From: Eupeodes corollae
Lineage: Eukaryota; Arthropoda; Insecta; Diptera; Syrphidae
Reading direction: 5' to 3'
DNA length: 64,000 bases
Assembly (NCBI RefSeq): GCF_945859685.1
Contig: NC_079148.1
Location: 26,795,946 to 26,859,945, forward strand
The translations under genes were made by a program, and so were the position numbers. Positions 1 to 12,000 of the stretch are shown here, in pieces. The notes beneath the pieces were generated by a model that was not told where the DNA came from, searched no databases, and saw only the letters and a list, made by a program, of their open reading frames with translations. Each line of letters starts with the position of its first letter. Within the stretch, counting starts at the first letter, position 1.

Positions 1-1047
1 TTCTCTAAAAATGTTTTTTTTTTTATTTTCCGGATGGGAATTCATTTTCTTGAGCAACTGATACTTTTATGTTCAATAGTGAAACGAATCGTTCCACTGG
101 TTTGCGTTCCAATTTCACACAATTCCAATGACAGACAATGATGTCAGTAAATTTTGTCGGTGGATTTCAGACATTTTTAATGATAGCTATAAACGACTTG
201 TCAACAAAATTCCAATGCTTGTTTTCAATGATGAGTACCAATAATAGCTATACCTGGCGCCTGATGAAGAGGTGATTCTTGATTTTAAAATTTGAAACAA
301 CAATTTTTTACTTAATGTGTTCCATTTTCTTGTATCACATTTGTCAGTTTTACTTTCAATGGTTAAGTCTAATCCTAAATGCTTGATTCCTGTGAAGAAA
401 TGCTTGATGGCAAACAGGAAACATTTGTAAAGTGGTAGAAATTTTCAATGATAGCTATAACCAACCTGTCCAAATAATTTAACAAAACTGACAGGAAGGA
501 GAATAAAGAAACTGGATGGCTTCAATGAAATTTTTTTATATCGAATCAAGGGCCAGTTATATCTATCATTCGTTTTCATTATTAAAACCAATCCCTGGAA
601 TTTTTTTTGGCGAATCGGTTATAATCTGTCATTACAAAAAATGAAAATGATTGAAAATAAGCATTTGCTGATTGAAATCAAGAATTTCGGGTTGAAATTG
701 ATCACTGAAAGTAAGACTGCTAGTGTACACATAAAGAAAATAGAACAGTCGAACAATAATATTCCGAAATTTGAATTTAACAATCAGCTGTTCATTGACA
801 ACGAGTTCATCATTGAAAAATTAAAAATGAACTTGAGGAAAAGTTATTAATAAAAAAAATATCAATTTTTGACGGAAATCTGAATGTAAACCTTAGTCGG
901 AAACCTAATAAACCTTATAAAAGAAACGATGAACAGATCAGTTCATCTGTAATTAATTTTGCATAAAGGAACGCAAATAAAAAAATGAAAATCAACATTG
1001 AGACATATTTCAATCAAAGAATATTTGATTTATTTTACAATGGATAA
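1..1047. other. Non-coding AT-rich stretch with a dispersed repeat
   Basis: No convincing gene. Positions about 60-560 repeat short phrases such as AATGATAGCTATAA, several within a few hundred bases, and the same phrases recur at 41380-41530 (ACGGTTCGTTACACTG versus ACGAATCGTTCCACTGG near 75, and ATGATAGCTATAACTGGC). A 69-codon frame at 641-850 has no recognisable motif and was not accepted. The 3' exons of rdgA would be expected to the left of this stretch. Confidence 0.5.
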
Positions 1048-2330
1048 CTCCATTAATATGTCAGGTTAGGTTAGAGTAGCTGTTCGTGATGGAGTAGGAC
1101 ACACTTAAGTAGGCCTGTTAAGTGGCCTTTTGTGATAGCACATGAATCTTGAGGCTTTCTTCTAAGCTTAATGAAACCAGTATGAGTCCCTTACGAAGCT
1201 TGAGAAACTGATTATGTTAACAAGATTGAGATCGTTATGAAAGAATTCTCCTACGCTAGTTTATGAGCTAGATCAGGGCTTTTATAGAGGAGGTGAAGAA
1301 CTGTGGCGCAACAGCCCGTTTGAGAACCAGGGCCTAGTGACTGACAACTCTCAACTGCTGTTCTTCATCCGTACAGCTTCTACAAAAGTCATTTGAGAAT
1401 ACGCCTAACCACGTGGCATGATTTCCTATTAGACAGTGCCCGGTTATGATACCGATTATCGAGCTTATATGCGATCTGCTTATAGATAGCAGGCACCTTC
1501 ATCGCTTTAAATCTAGTGTAGGCCAGATCTTTTTTGTGACCTTAAACGTGCTGATGTTATTCCACCTGATGTTTGCTTCCTTCATATCGTCCTGCATTAG
1601 CAATAGTTTGCATGTACCGATTGGTATGCCAGCATTAACCAAACGTGGTAGAATGGGTTGTACTGTGCTATTCTGGGCGAGTTCATCTGCCTTACAATTT
1701 CCTGGAATGTCTCTATGACGCGGCAACCAGCAAAGGTAAATATTAAATTATCGTTTATAGATGATCGACAGTTATGGACTGTTATAGAGTTTGTAGGAAA
1801 GAGTGCAGAAATTTGATAGCGTCCTGACTATCTGAGAATCAAGGATTGATATCACGTTTTCTTTAAACCAGTACAAGACTTATTTAATTGCCAAAAGTTC
1901 CGCCTGGAACACGCTACAATGATTGGGAAGGTGAACTGAGAGACTTAATTTCAGCCGTTCAGAGTACACACCTCCATCAACCTCTTAATTTGTTTTTGAT
2001 TCATGTGTATAAAGGAAGACTTAATCGTCTCCCAGGAGTGTCCTATCCTCCCAGAAAGATCTGGAAGGTATAGAGATTTGGAAGTTCGTATCAAATTGTA
2101 GTTGAGAGATTGTGTATTCTATGCGCTTTGGAATTAATTTTTAATATTACAGAATTACGGAGTGACCAATGTTAGTGTTAACCCATTGCGATGAAGTTTT
2201 TTGAGGCGAATAGCAGAGCTTGCAGCTATTTGTTTGCTAAGTATATCAAGGGGTGTTAGGTAGAATAGGGGCCGCAGATGTGTTCGTTTGAAGCGATCCG
2301 CTTATATGCACATAGGCAACGTTGGACTTT
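1048..2330 (-). mobile_element. RNase H-bearing non-LTR retrotransposon fragment, 3' part
   Basis: On the minus strand the frame at 1726-1499 reads PRHRDIPGNCKADELAQ, the C-terminal RNase H signature also present in the copies at 3830-6030 and 43250-45485. Upstream pieces (YTHESKTN, VYSERLKLSLS) match the RNase H N-terminus and downstream pieces (TGHCLIGNHA, CRSCTDEE) match the Cys-rich tail. The 3' end is the CCTAACCTGACAT region at 1048-1070. The frame is broken several times and there is no reverse transcriptase here: a 5'-truncated dead copy. Confidence 0.8.
1300..1356 (-). mobile_element. Short SINE 3' fragment
   Basis: The sequence from GGCGCAACAGCCC through CAGGGCCTAGTGACTGAC matches the 3' end of the tRNA-derived SINE family described at 25702-25944. 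It lies inside the surrounding non-LTR copy and is truncated. Confidence 0.65.
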
Positions 2331-2437
2331 ATTTAGTTTGTTATGTCAAGTCTAAAAGGAAATTAATTTGTTTGAAAGTCAAGGAACTTGAAACGTAAAA
2401 CGTAATGAAGTAAACGTCATTCATGTTAATAAACTTA

Positions 2438-2797
2438 TAGGCCCCATACACTATACATGCCTGCATGCGCAAGCACAAAAATGCGCAAACACTCTTTCCC
2501 CATACACTTCGCATGCAAACTGTACAAAATTCAGTTTTGTGTTCACCGCTGAACAGAAAACTTTAAAAAATGTCAAGCTCCGACTCCGCTGCTGCGGCAA
2601 TTTTGATTGCTTTAGCCCTTGACTGAGCAAATGTAGCACACACACCACTCATGCTTGCATGCACAAGCAAGAAAATATCAAAATTTTTTGATATTGCTCA
2701 TGCCGCTTGCACAAACACACAGTTCACACCATACACTGGCAGTTTGCATGCGCAAGCACTGTATGCGCATGCAGGCATGTGTAGTGTATGGGCCCTA
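2438..2797. mobile_element. Harbinger-like MITE with TTA target duplication
   Basis: A 360-bp element with terminal inverted repeats of about 34 bp: left begins TAGGCCCCATACACTA, right reversed begins TAGGGCCCATACACTA, and both continue ACATGCCTGCATGCGCA with little mismatch. TTA flanks both sides (2435-2437 and 2798-2800). A 3-bp TTA duplication is the hallmark of PIF/Harbinger elements. The interior is full of TGCATGCGCAAGCA variants and has no transposase. It lies just 3' of rdgA exon 14. Confidence 0.8.
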
Positions 2798-2930
2798 TTA
2801 AAGGCACATATTTTTGAAACATGTATTTTTTTAAATACATGTAACATCGACCTAAACATTTAACATTTAAATACATATATGTACATACAAATACATATAT
2901 ATTTTATATAACAATAATCATCATACTTAC

Positions 2931-3088
2931 TTAATTGAATCCGTTTTATTTATAATATTATGTGGTGCACACGATATCATATATTTAACAATGTCTTTGT
3001 GATTTAATTTGCATGCAATATGTAAAGCAGTTTGTCCTGTCGTGTCTTCTGATTTTAATGAGAATCCTTGTTCATGTAATGCACGTAA
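2931..3088 (-). CDS. rdgA: rdgA exon 14 (ankyrin repeat)
   Basis: 158 nt, acceptor AATTACAG, donor TTAA|GTAAGTAT. It encodes LRALHEQGFSLKSED, then TTGQTALHIACKLNHKDIV, a textbook ankyrin repeat, and ends INKTDSIK. It finishes with 2 nt of a codon, so at least one more exon must follow; none was recognised in 1-2930. Confidence 0.92.
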
Positions 3089-6000
3089 CTGTAATTAAAA
3101 TGCAAACAGAACAAACAAAAAAAAAACAACGAAAAAAGAAAACAAAGATAAACATTTAGTTAATATAATACATATATTGTGTGTAAGTCTGATTTACACA
3201 TTAATATTTTATAAATTTAGTATAATTATAAAACAAAAAACAAATTAAAACAAAAAATATAAAAAAAACATAAAAAGTACAGTACAGTATTATAGAATAT
3301 AGTGTTTTTTTAGTCAATATAGAACTATTTTTTTTTAGTAACAAAAAACAAAACATAAATATAGAATTGCTAACTACCAAATTTATATCGCCACGTTGGG
3401 CTGCTAATAATATGGCATCGGAAGTTTTTTCCAGTACAGAGCTATAAAAAAAGAGTGAACATATAAATGAACAGGAAGAAAAAACCGTATTAGCACATTC
3501 TCTTTTTTTTCCAAACGGTTTTTTAATGTGTTTTGTTTATTTAAATATAATAGTTATTAACTATAGTAAGCCATGCAATGTGTTTATATATTTATAAAGG
3601 TAAATGATGAATCAAGCTGTGAAATTAGTGACAGTTTGATAAGCTGAAGATAAAGGCTTTTAAAGTGACAGTAATACAAATTTAAAAAAATCAGTTCTTC
3701 TGTTGGGCGCCATTTAAGGGAATACATGTTTTTTGAGGGGATTTTGGTTGAACTTATGTTTTTCAACGGCAGGGCCAAATTTTTATGATTAACAACAACA
3801 ATCTTATATCTCAAGAATCCATATAGACAACAACTTGATTCAAAACTTCAATCACACCAAAATGTAGACTTCTATATGTTAAAGGAAATTTTAAAGTCAT
3901 TTTACCCTCAACGATTTCATTCCTAAAGCATGGAAACCCTCCCACTTCCTTCTTAAAACCTTGGAAAGATTGATTGAAATTTAGATCAGACATAACTTAA
4001 AACCATGTCTTATTTCCACAGCTCAACATGCTTACTCTAAGGGAAAATCAGTAGAATCAGCACTTCATTCGCTGGTACGTATTATTGAATATTCCCTCAA
4101 ATACAAAGAATATAACCTAGAAGCGTTCCTAGATATTGAAGGAGCTTTTAACAACGTCAGTTACCAGGCGATCACAACAGCAATGTATAATCTGAAATAA
4201 GAGAAATCAATCATAGATCTTATAAGTCTTATGCTCAAAAGCAGGACAATAACTTCTAGCACGAGAAGTTTTACTACCACCAGATCGGTGAATCGAGGCA
4301 CCCCCCAAGGTGGGGTCCTTTCGCCTCTTTTATGGAACATGGTAATAAACGACCTACTTACATCATTGGAAGCAGAGGGTTTCAAGGTGATTGCCTGTGC
4401 TGACGACCGAACGCGACGTTGAAATATTCGTATCTGGGAAGCACCTCCAAGTTCTCTCGGAACTCCTACAAAATGCCTTAAATAGGCTAACAAAATGGGC
4501 TACGCAATGTTCCTTGGACGTCAATCTACATAAAACATATTAATACTCTTTTCGAGAAGGTACAAAATTCCTCATATTAGCCAACCCAAGATTAAAGGAA
4601 TACCATTAAGCTTTTCCGACCAAGGTAAATATTTAGGCCTCATTTTAGACAAAAAACTAAATTGGAAGGCAAATATTAATGAAAGAGTTAAAAAGGCTAC
4701 CGTAGCGCTTTTTTCTTGTAAAAAGGCCATAGGATCAAAATGGGGCCTCTCCCCAAAAATAACCCAGTGGCTATACACTTCGGTAATCAGACCGATACTC
4801 ATTTATGGAGCTGTCGTATGGTGGACCGCACTGGACAAGATGGTAAATCTAAATAAGCTCATTCAGCGGTCAGGTATGTGCATCACAGGAGTACTTCGCT
4901 TAATAGCAGCCGCAGCACTGGAAGTCCTTTTAAACCTAACACATCTTGACATCTTCTCCAAAATGGTGGCAGTCAACTCATGTGTGAGGCTTAGAGCCAC
5001 TTCTCAATGGAACAGTAACAATACTGGACATACTACTATTCTATACAGTTTCAGATCTATCCCAGATTGCTTAGACTATACCACTCCATACCACAATGGT
5101 ATTTGGTAAAAGCTTCTATGTGTCCATCCCTTTAAGATCATCCTGGGAAGAAGAGAGATCTCTGGAGGACGATGCGGTACACTTCTATACAGACGGTTCA
5201 AAGACCGATCACGGAGTTGGAAGTGGTATCTATTCGGAACAACTGAATCTCAGTCTATCCTATAGACTTCCCAATTAATGTAGTGTATTCCAGGCAAAAG
5301 TAATGGTGATTAAAGAAGCACTATCCTGGCTCAAAGAAAACGTTATATCTTGTAAGGATATACGAATCTTCTCAGGCAGCCAAGCCGCTCTTAAATCTCT
5401 CGCGTCTGTCTCCACAAACTCTCAAACAGTCCACGATTTTCGATCATCTCTGAATGAGATGACGGAACAGTTTAACATTCACCTCATTTGGGTGCCGGGC
5501 CACAGAGACATTCCGGGAAATTGCAAAGTCGATAAGCTCGACAAAAACGGAACACTTCTACCTAATGTTAGACAAAAACATAACATAGGAACACACTTGA
5601 TACATGCAAATATCTTCTCAAGCAATATGCTCTAGAATCAACAAATGCTAGATAGTCACAGAGTACCACCTGCCTAGCAACCAAGCAAATATGGCCAAGT
5701 ATAGACTTAAAACGGTCAAAAGGCTTGATATCACTGACCAGACAAAGTATAAGCTCTACAATTGGAGTAATAACAGGACACTGCCTCATAGGAAGACATG
5801 CTCTGAGGCTAGGGTCTACACAAATGACTTTTGTAGAGGCTGCATGGACGAGGAGGAAGAGGAAACAGTTCAACACCTTCTATGTACATGTCCAGCACTC
5901 TCCATTGGAAGGAATAACTTTCCCGGTAATCCCTTCTTCGATAATACCAGTGAACTGGCAACGATTGACACAAAACGTCTCTCTAACTTTATTAAAAGTA

Positions 6001-9000
6001 CGAAATAGTTTGTTTAAGTTCATTACTCGTCTGATAATACTTTTTAATGGAATATTTGACGAGGATTTACTCCGTAAATGAATTTCGAGACGCTATAATT
6101 TTCCCGATACAAAAAAGGATCTTGTTGGATGTAGCAAACAGGAGCTAGCTGAAAGCTTTATCAAACAGGAAGGAAAATTGTATGCATTCTTTATTGATTT
6201 CAAAGCAGTATTCTCCGTTCAGCTTTATTCCACAAGCTATATGGGCTGGGATTGTCTCTAAAAAGATGTGTTAACGAATACAAATACCTAGGCGTAATTT
6301 TTTCAAGAAACCTGAATTCGGAGAAACACTTTAGCAGACAACTCTAAAAGGTAAAAACAGCGATTAAAATGTCATGAAAAAACGAAAACAGAGCTCACAA
6401 TAGTAAACATACGGTATTACTTAAAAAGTTTCACATGGTGGAGAAACTCTTAACACACTCTAACACACGCCTGGCAAAAAATACGCCAAATTAAGTGATT
6501 ATTAACCGGATAATCACCTCTATTCATAAAGACCTTGAAGATGCAAGCAGATTCTCTCCTGAACGTTTCAATATGCCTGAATACCGACTTGTTAGAAAAA
6601 CTAGTAATTAAGCTGAACAAGACCAATGTCATAGGTGCAGTGAGTGGTTTAGTCTCGCAATTTAAATAAGGAAAATGTATCGCACTGTGAAGCTCTTAAG
6701 TACAAGGTCATAGCACAGCGGTGGAAGAGAAGTGTAGAACAGTTCATATGCATTTATTTGTTCAGAATAACTTACAGTAGGCTTAACAATAACCTCGCAG
6801 AAAGGAACTACTTGCAGGATGCAAATAATGTAAAAGTCATTGCTACAATGGTCAAGTTAATACAAGACAGCTTAACCTTGTTCCAAAACTGATTTGGAAC
6901 GATAGGAACCGAAACGTTTACCAAACAAACTTAAACAAAGAACTGGAGACGCTTGGAAATTTGGATATTCGTGCTGATATAAACACCCTTCTAGAAATGA
7001 TTAAGAAAGTAAACCCGGAAACCAATCCGCAAAAAAATAAAGCATTAATTAAACAAAAATGGTTTGATGTTGAATGGATGAAAGCAAGGAAATTGTGGTT
7101 TAATTGCCTCAACCTTTTAAGAACCCACAACCTACAGATTTTTAGAAAATTATATACGGATGCAAATAGGAACTTCAAACGGTTATGTTATGCCAAGAGA
7201 TTTTCTTTTGAAAATTTAAATATTGCCGTTATAAATAACACCCGCACATCTTCAGAGTTTTGGAAAGCTGTTAAGCATCTCAATGGAAAAATAAATACTA
7301 TCGCTCTGGGTTTGCAGGCATCTAATCTTAGAATCAATCGCTTAACAAATGGTCCTTTGGTACAATATGCAGCTCCCTCGATCCTCGATGAATACTTAGA
7401 TGCCCTTTTTTCGATCCAGGAAGTGAAAGGAGTTGTTGCAATTGCAAAGTTAAACAAAGCCATAGGGATGGCTGAATTAACCTTGAATTCTTCAAACACG
7501 CCACGGAAAAATTTATCTTTTAACACCCCAATTCAACCGAATTTTCGAAAGTGCCTCTGTTCCGGGAGTTTTTCATAAGTCAATTATTTTTCCGCTTCAC
7601 AAAAAAGGTAGCTACGAGGACCCAGCAAACTACAGAGGGATTTATTTTCTTAACACCTGCGCTATTTGCTATTTGCTGGACTTATTCACAACAGATTGTC
7701 GAAGTGGGTGGAGGACAAGAACATTCTATCGGAATTCCAGGCTGGTTTTGGGAAAAGTTATTCAACCATAGACCATATTTTCTCACTGCTGAACATTGCT
7801 AATCTTTATAAAAGGAAGCAGAAGAAATTATACGCTTTCTTTATAGACTTCCGTGCAGCTTTTGACTCTGTCGACCGTCAAGCTCCCTTTTACAAGCTCT
7901 CTGTATCAGGTGTGTCAAGTAAAATTATAAACGTGCTAAGAGCGATGTACGACAACAACTTAGCTTACGTTTGGCATAGCGAGTCTATATTCGAGAAGTT
8001 TGCAACGGTCTTAAGCAAGGCTGTATTCTTAGCGCCCTCCTATTTATAATTTTCATAAATGATTTTACTAATGAAGTGAGAGGTGAAATCACTGTAGAAG
8101 GATTTACTGTTCCAGCCCTTATGTATGCAGATGACATCGTGCTATTCTCCGAAACAGTAGATGGCATGTAGCTGATGATAAACAGGCTTGCGATATATTG
8201 CAACTATGTATCCTAAACTTTATAACGCACAGACCCGCACTGGAGTGTTCTATTTGCAATTTAGCAGAAAGAGATACCATCATACATTTTGTTGAAACAA
8301 TCCAACTCAAATGAAAACTATAGGGTTTTTCAATAAAGGCGGGTTGTCTGTAGATGTCGTAGCGCCGCGCCGGCCGTCCTGCTGGAACCACATATCGTGT
8401 AAGTCCATATGGTTCAATTTGGGCCGATAAGAAATTAGTTATCATCGTTAAGTAGCGCTACGTGTTGGCGGTGACCGCCTCACTAACGTCGTTTTCCAAA
8501 AAATACAAAGCCAAATTCCCGACGCAAAATTCGTCAGGTTGAAGTCTGCGGAAGGCCAAGTTCTTGTGCACGAGGAATAAACTTCCTCGGGTTCTGCTGT
8601 ACACTTTCACTGACCGAGGCTAAGTTCTCAGTTCTGATCTTGCGTTCCTTGAACGTACGGGTGTTGGCTGATCAATCGTGTAACTTGCCATGATGATTTG
8701 GCATAAACAACTGAATAATAAACAAACGACTTGACAGTTTAAAAACCCTATAGAAGTAAAATTCTTGGAAGTGACTTTTTAATGGATGTCTCCAAACTGT
8801 ATAAATATAACGATATACAGTGTATCAATTTCATATTCATACCCCTTCTATTAAAACTTTGAATGTTCTCCTGATTCTTAAAGGCTTGATGTATGATATT
8901 AATACCACTTGCAGGTTAAGTGTTTATTCATGGTTGATATATTTTGTCAAGTTTTCTTAGTTGGTAAAAATGATTTACTAAGTAAATGCTAAAATGGTAA

Positions 9001-12000
9001 GACTACTGTAAAACTAGATCAATTTCGTATTCGTTCGCTTAGTTCTAAGTTGCCAAGCAGCTTTAATTTTATTTGCATTTTCAAGCAAATGTGTTTTGTC
9101 GATTCATGTTCTATTATTTAAAGTATTCTGAAGTTATTTAGAATTTTTAAAAGCGTTTAAGACGATTCGTCTCAGAATTTAACAACAATGAAAAAAAAAA
9201 CAAGTGAAACCTCTAAAGAACTTCTATAACTCGTTGTAAAATACCACCAAGAAGACAAATCTTATAAACAGATTTCATCTTAAGTTAATCGAGCTAAATC
9301 AGCAGTTTAAACTATTGTTAACCGGTTTGTGAAAGGAAAGAGGATTGAAACCTTCTCTCGCAATACGACAAGAAGTATTTTCAAAACGCAGGACAAGATA
9401 ATAATTGTGCATGAAATATATAAAAATCCAAAGATAAGTGCACCAAAATTGACAGAGAATCTTCGCCAATCCCTGGAAAACAATTTTTCACTGAAACGTT
9501 GCGGAATTGTATACGAAAACAAGGTTTTAACGAAAGAGTATCGCTCAAAAAACCATTCATTAGTCATGTCAACAGACTTAAACGGCTTGTATTCGCAAAA
9601 GAATACCAAGCAAAAGACTTTGACTTCTGGCAAACGGTTCTTTTTACAGATGAGTTCAATGTTCATGGCTCGGATGGCAGACAAATGGTTCGGCGTAAGC
9701 TGAATACTGAATACTTTTGTTTTTCAGCAGCTGGAGTTGGAAAACTGCACAATCACAAGATCTAGAGCGATATCCTCAACACGAATTTAAAAGATAGTAC
9801 TGCACAAATGGGTCTAGAAAACAACTTTACTTTTTATCAGGATAATTACCCAAAGCATAAGGCGAATGCAACCCGAATGTGGCTTTTCTTTAATTGCAGT
9901 AAAGTTTTGAAAACCCCCCCACAATCACCAGACATTAACCCGATAGAGAATTAATGGGACGAATTGGACCGCAGAATCCGCAAATGCACCATAAAGAATA
10001 AAAACGAAGTTAAGGAAAAAATTCTCTATGAATGGCCACAAACAACCTCGACACAACTGACAAATTGGTAAGGTCAATGCCAAGATGATTAAAAGCTGTA
10101 ATTACTTCCAAAGGTTATGCCACAAGATATTGAAGCCAATTTTTTTGACTTATTAAAACAGTGTACGAATACGAAATTGACACAGTATTACTGTAATTTT
10201 TTTTTCTTTAAATTTTTCAAGAAAGATTAATTGTACCAACTATAGAAATTCTATAAAATATAGCAACCATGAACTAACTTAATTTACCATTTGTTATTAC
10301 TTTTGTATCTGAAGTCATTTTGGATAAGGAAAACATTTAAAATTTTTATTGAAGGGGTACGAATATGAAATACCATGATATTATGATTTTTGTGATATAA
10401 ATATTTGTGTAAAAGGTGTAAAATTAATCTATCATCTTTTTTTCATCAATCAAACATTCCAACAACTAAAAACTCTCAACTATGCAAACAGATGATGTCT
10501 TTCAATTGGAGTAAAGAAGATCTCAAATTTTCTGGGAAACCAAACTTCGAATTTTCAAACTTAAAACTATTTTGTAATTTCTTCTTGTAAATTAATTAAA
10601 ATTATATTACTGTCTCTTTAAGCCTTCCAAGAAGCAAAGCCGATTATTTAAAGCTTACTTAGAAATATAAGAATTATACCTGAAGTTAAGACAATCTTCT
10701 GTTAAGCTGAACAATCTTTGTCTGTTGCTGCATGCATTTATTTTAAAAAATTGTTTTTTTTTGGATCCAAAGATAAAAAAGTTGATCAAATTCAAACAAA
10801 CAAATTAAATTGAAAATTAAATTAAATTAAATTAATTAATTAAAATCGAAAATGAAAATTCAAAGTATTTGAAATTTTTGAAAAAAGAAGAAAGAGAAAT
10901 GTAATTAAAAAATAAATATATATGTTTTTTTTTCTGTTAAACAAATTAAATAAAAAAATTACCTTTTGAATTTAAATTCAGCTTTTTTAATTTTAGTCCT
11001 CACTTGATGTTGTTAGTTTAAAATACATATACACACACATTTATATATATTTATATAGATACCATTTTTGTTATATCGTTGAAAAACAAAATAAGAAAAC
11101 CCAAGAAGAATTAAAAAAAATAAATTGTAAATACATAATTTTTATAATTTTATAATAAAAGAAATCTTATATATTTTGTTTGTTTTCTTTTTTTTTGTAC
11201 ATACTTTTTGTTTTGTTTGTGTGTGTGTTGTGAGTAGGATTTTTAAATTATAATTGCATGCTATACCAACCATTAGTTTATTGCAGAATTTCGGAATACG
11301 GTTTAGTCTTTGCTTTAAACACAAGTTTATATATATACAGCTATACACATCCATGCAGAGTTCCAGGTATAAATAATTATAGAAAAATGTTATAAATAAT
11401 TATAATACTTACTTATGTTGGGCAAGGACTAAGCTGTATTCTGAAATCCTCGTGAAAATTTAAATTTTTTTTTGAAATATTTTTTTTTTGAAAAGAAATT
11501 CAAACTAATTTTTAAGTTACTTTTTTGTTTTTATTAATATTAATATTTTCTGTGTGTATTTGATGCTTTTAAATAGAATTAATATAACATGCATTTAAAG
11601 AGAATTATAATACATAAACAGTTATATAGGTAAAGATATAGACAACATAAATAATACACATACATAAATTAATTAAAGTCGTGCTTAGAATTTTTCGAAA
11701 TAAGTATTTTGTTTTAAGTTTAGTAAAGTAAAAAATAGAAATTCTTTTTTTAAAGAAAAGTACGTATACGTCATGTAGTACGAAAAGAACAATTTTTGAT
11801 TTTAGAGGGTATTTCTAGTTGGAGAAACATAAAAATGTAATTACATTTCGAAATAAGTGCTATTGCATAGTTTCAGTTATCGAACATTGGATTTTTGTTA
11901 TTGTGAGCAAGTCTAACAGCGATTTTATTTACTATTTTTACTACAAAAGCAGTTTGGAAAAAGTTTACGCCCTAATTATTCAGTTTCTTCAAAATTATGC

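Noticed and set aside
641..850. 69-codon open frame in the repeat-rich left end
   Set aside because: Low-complexity AT-rich composition (Lys/Ile/Asn/Glu), no motif, and it lies in dispersed repeat sequence.
2451..2863. Opposed open frames with repeated His/Ala/Cys
   Set aside because: They are translations of the MITE inverted repeats (TGCATGCGCA units), not genes.
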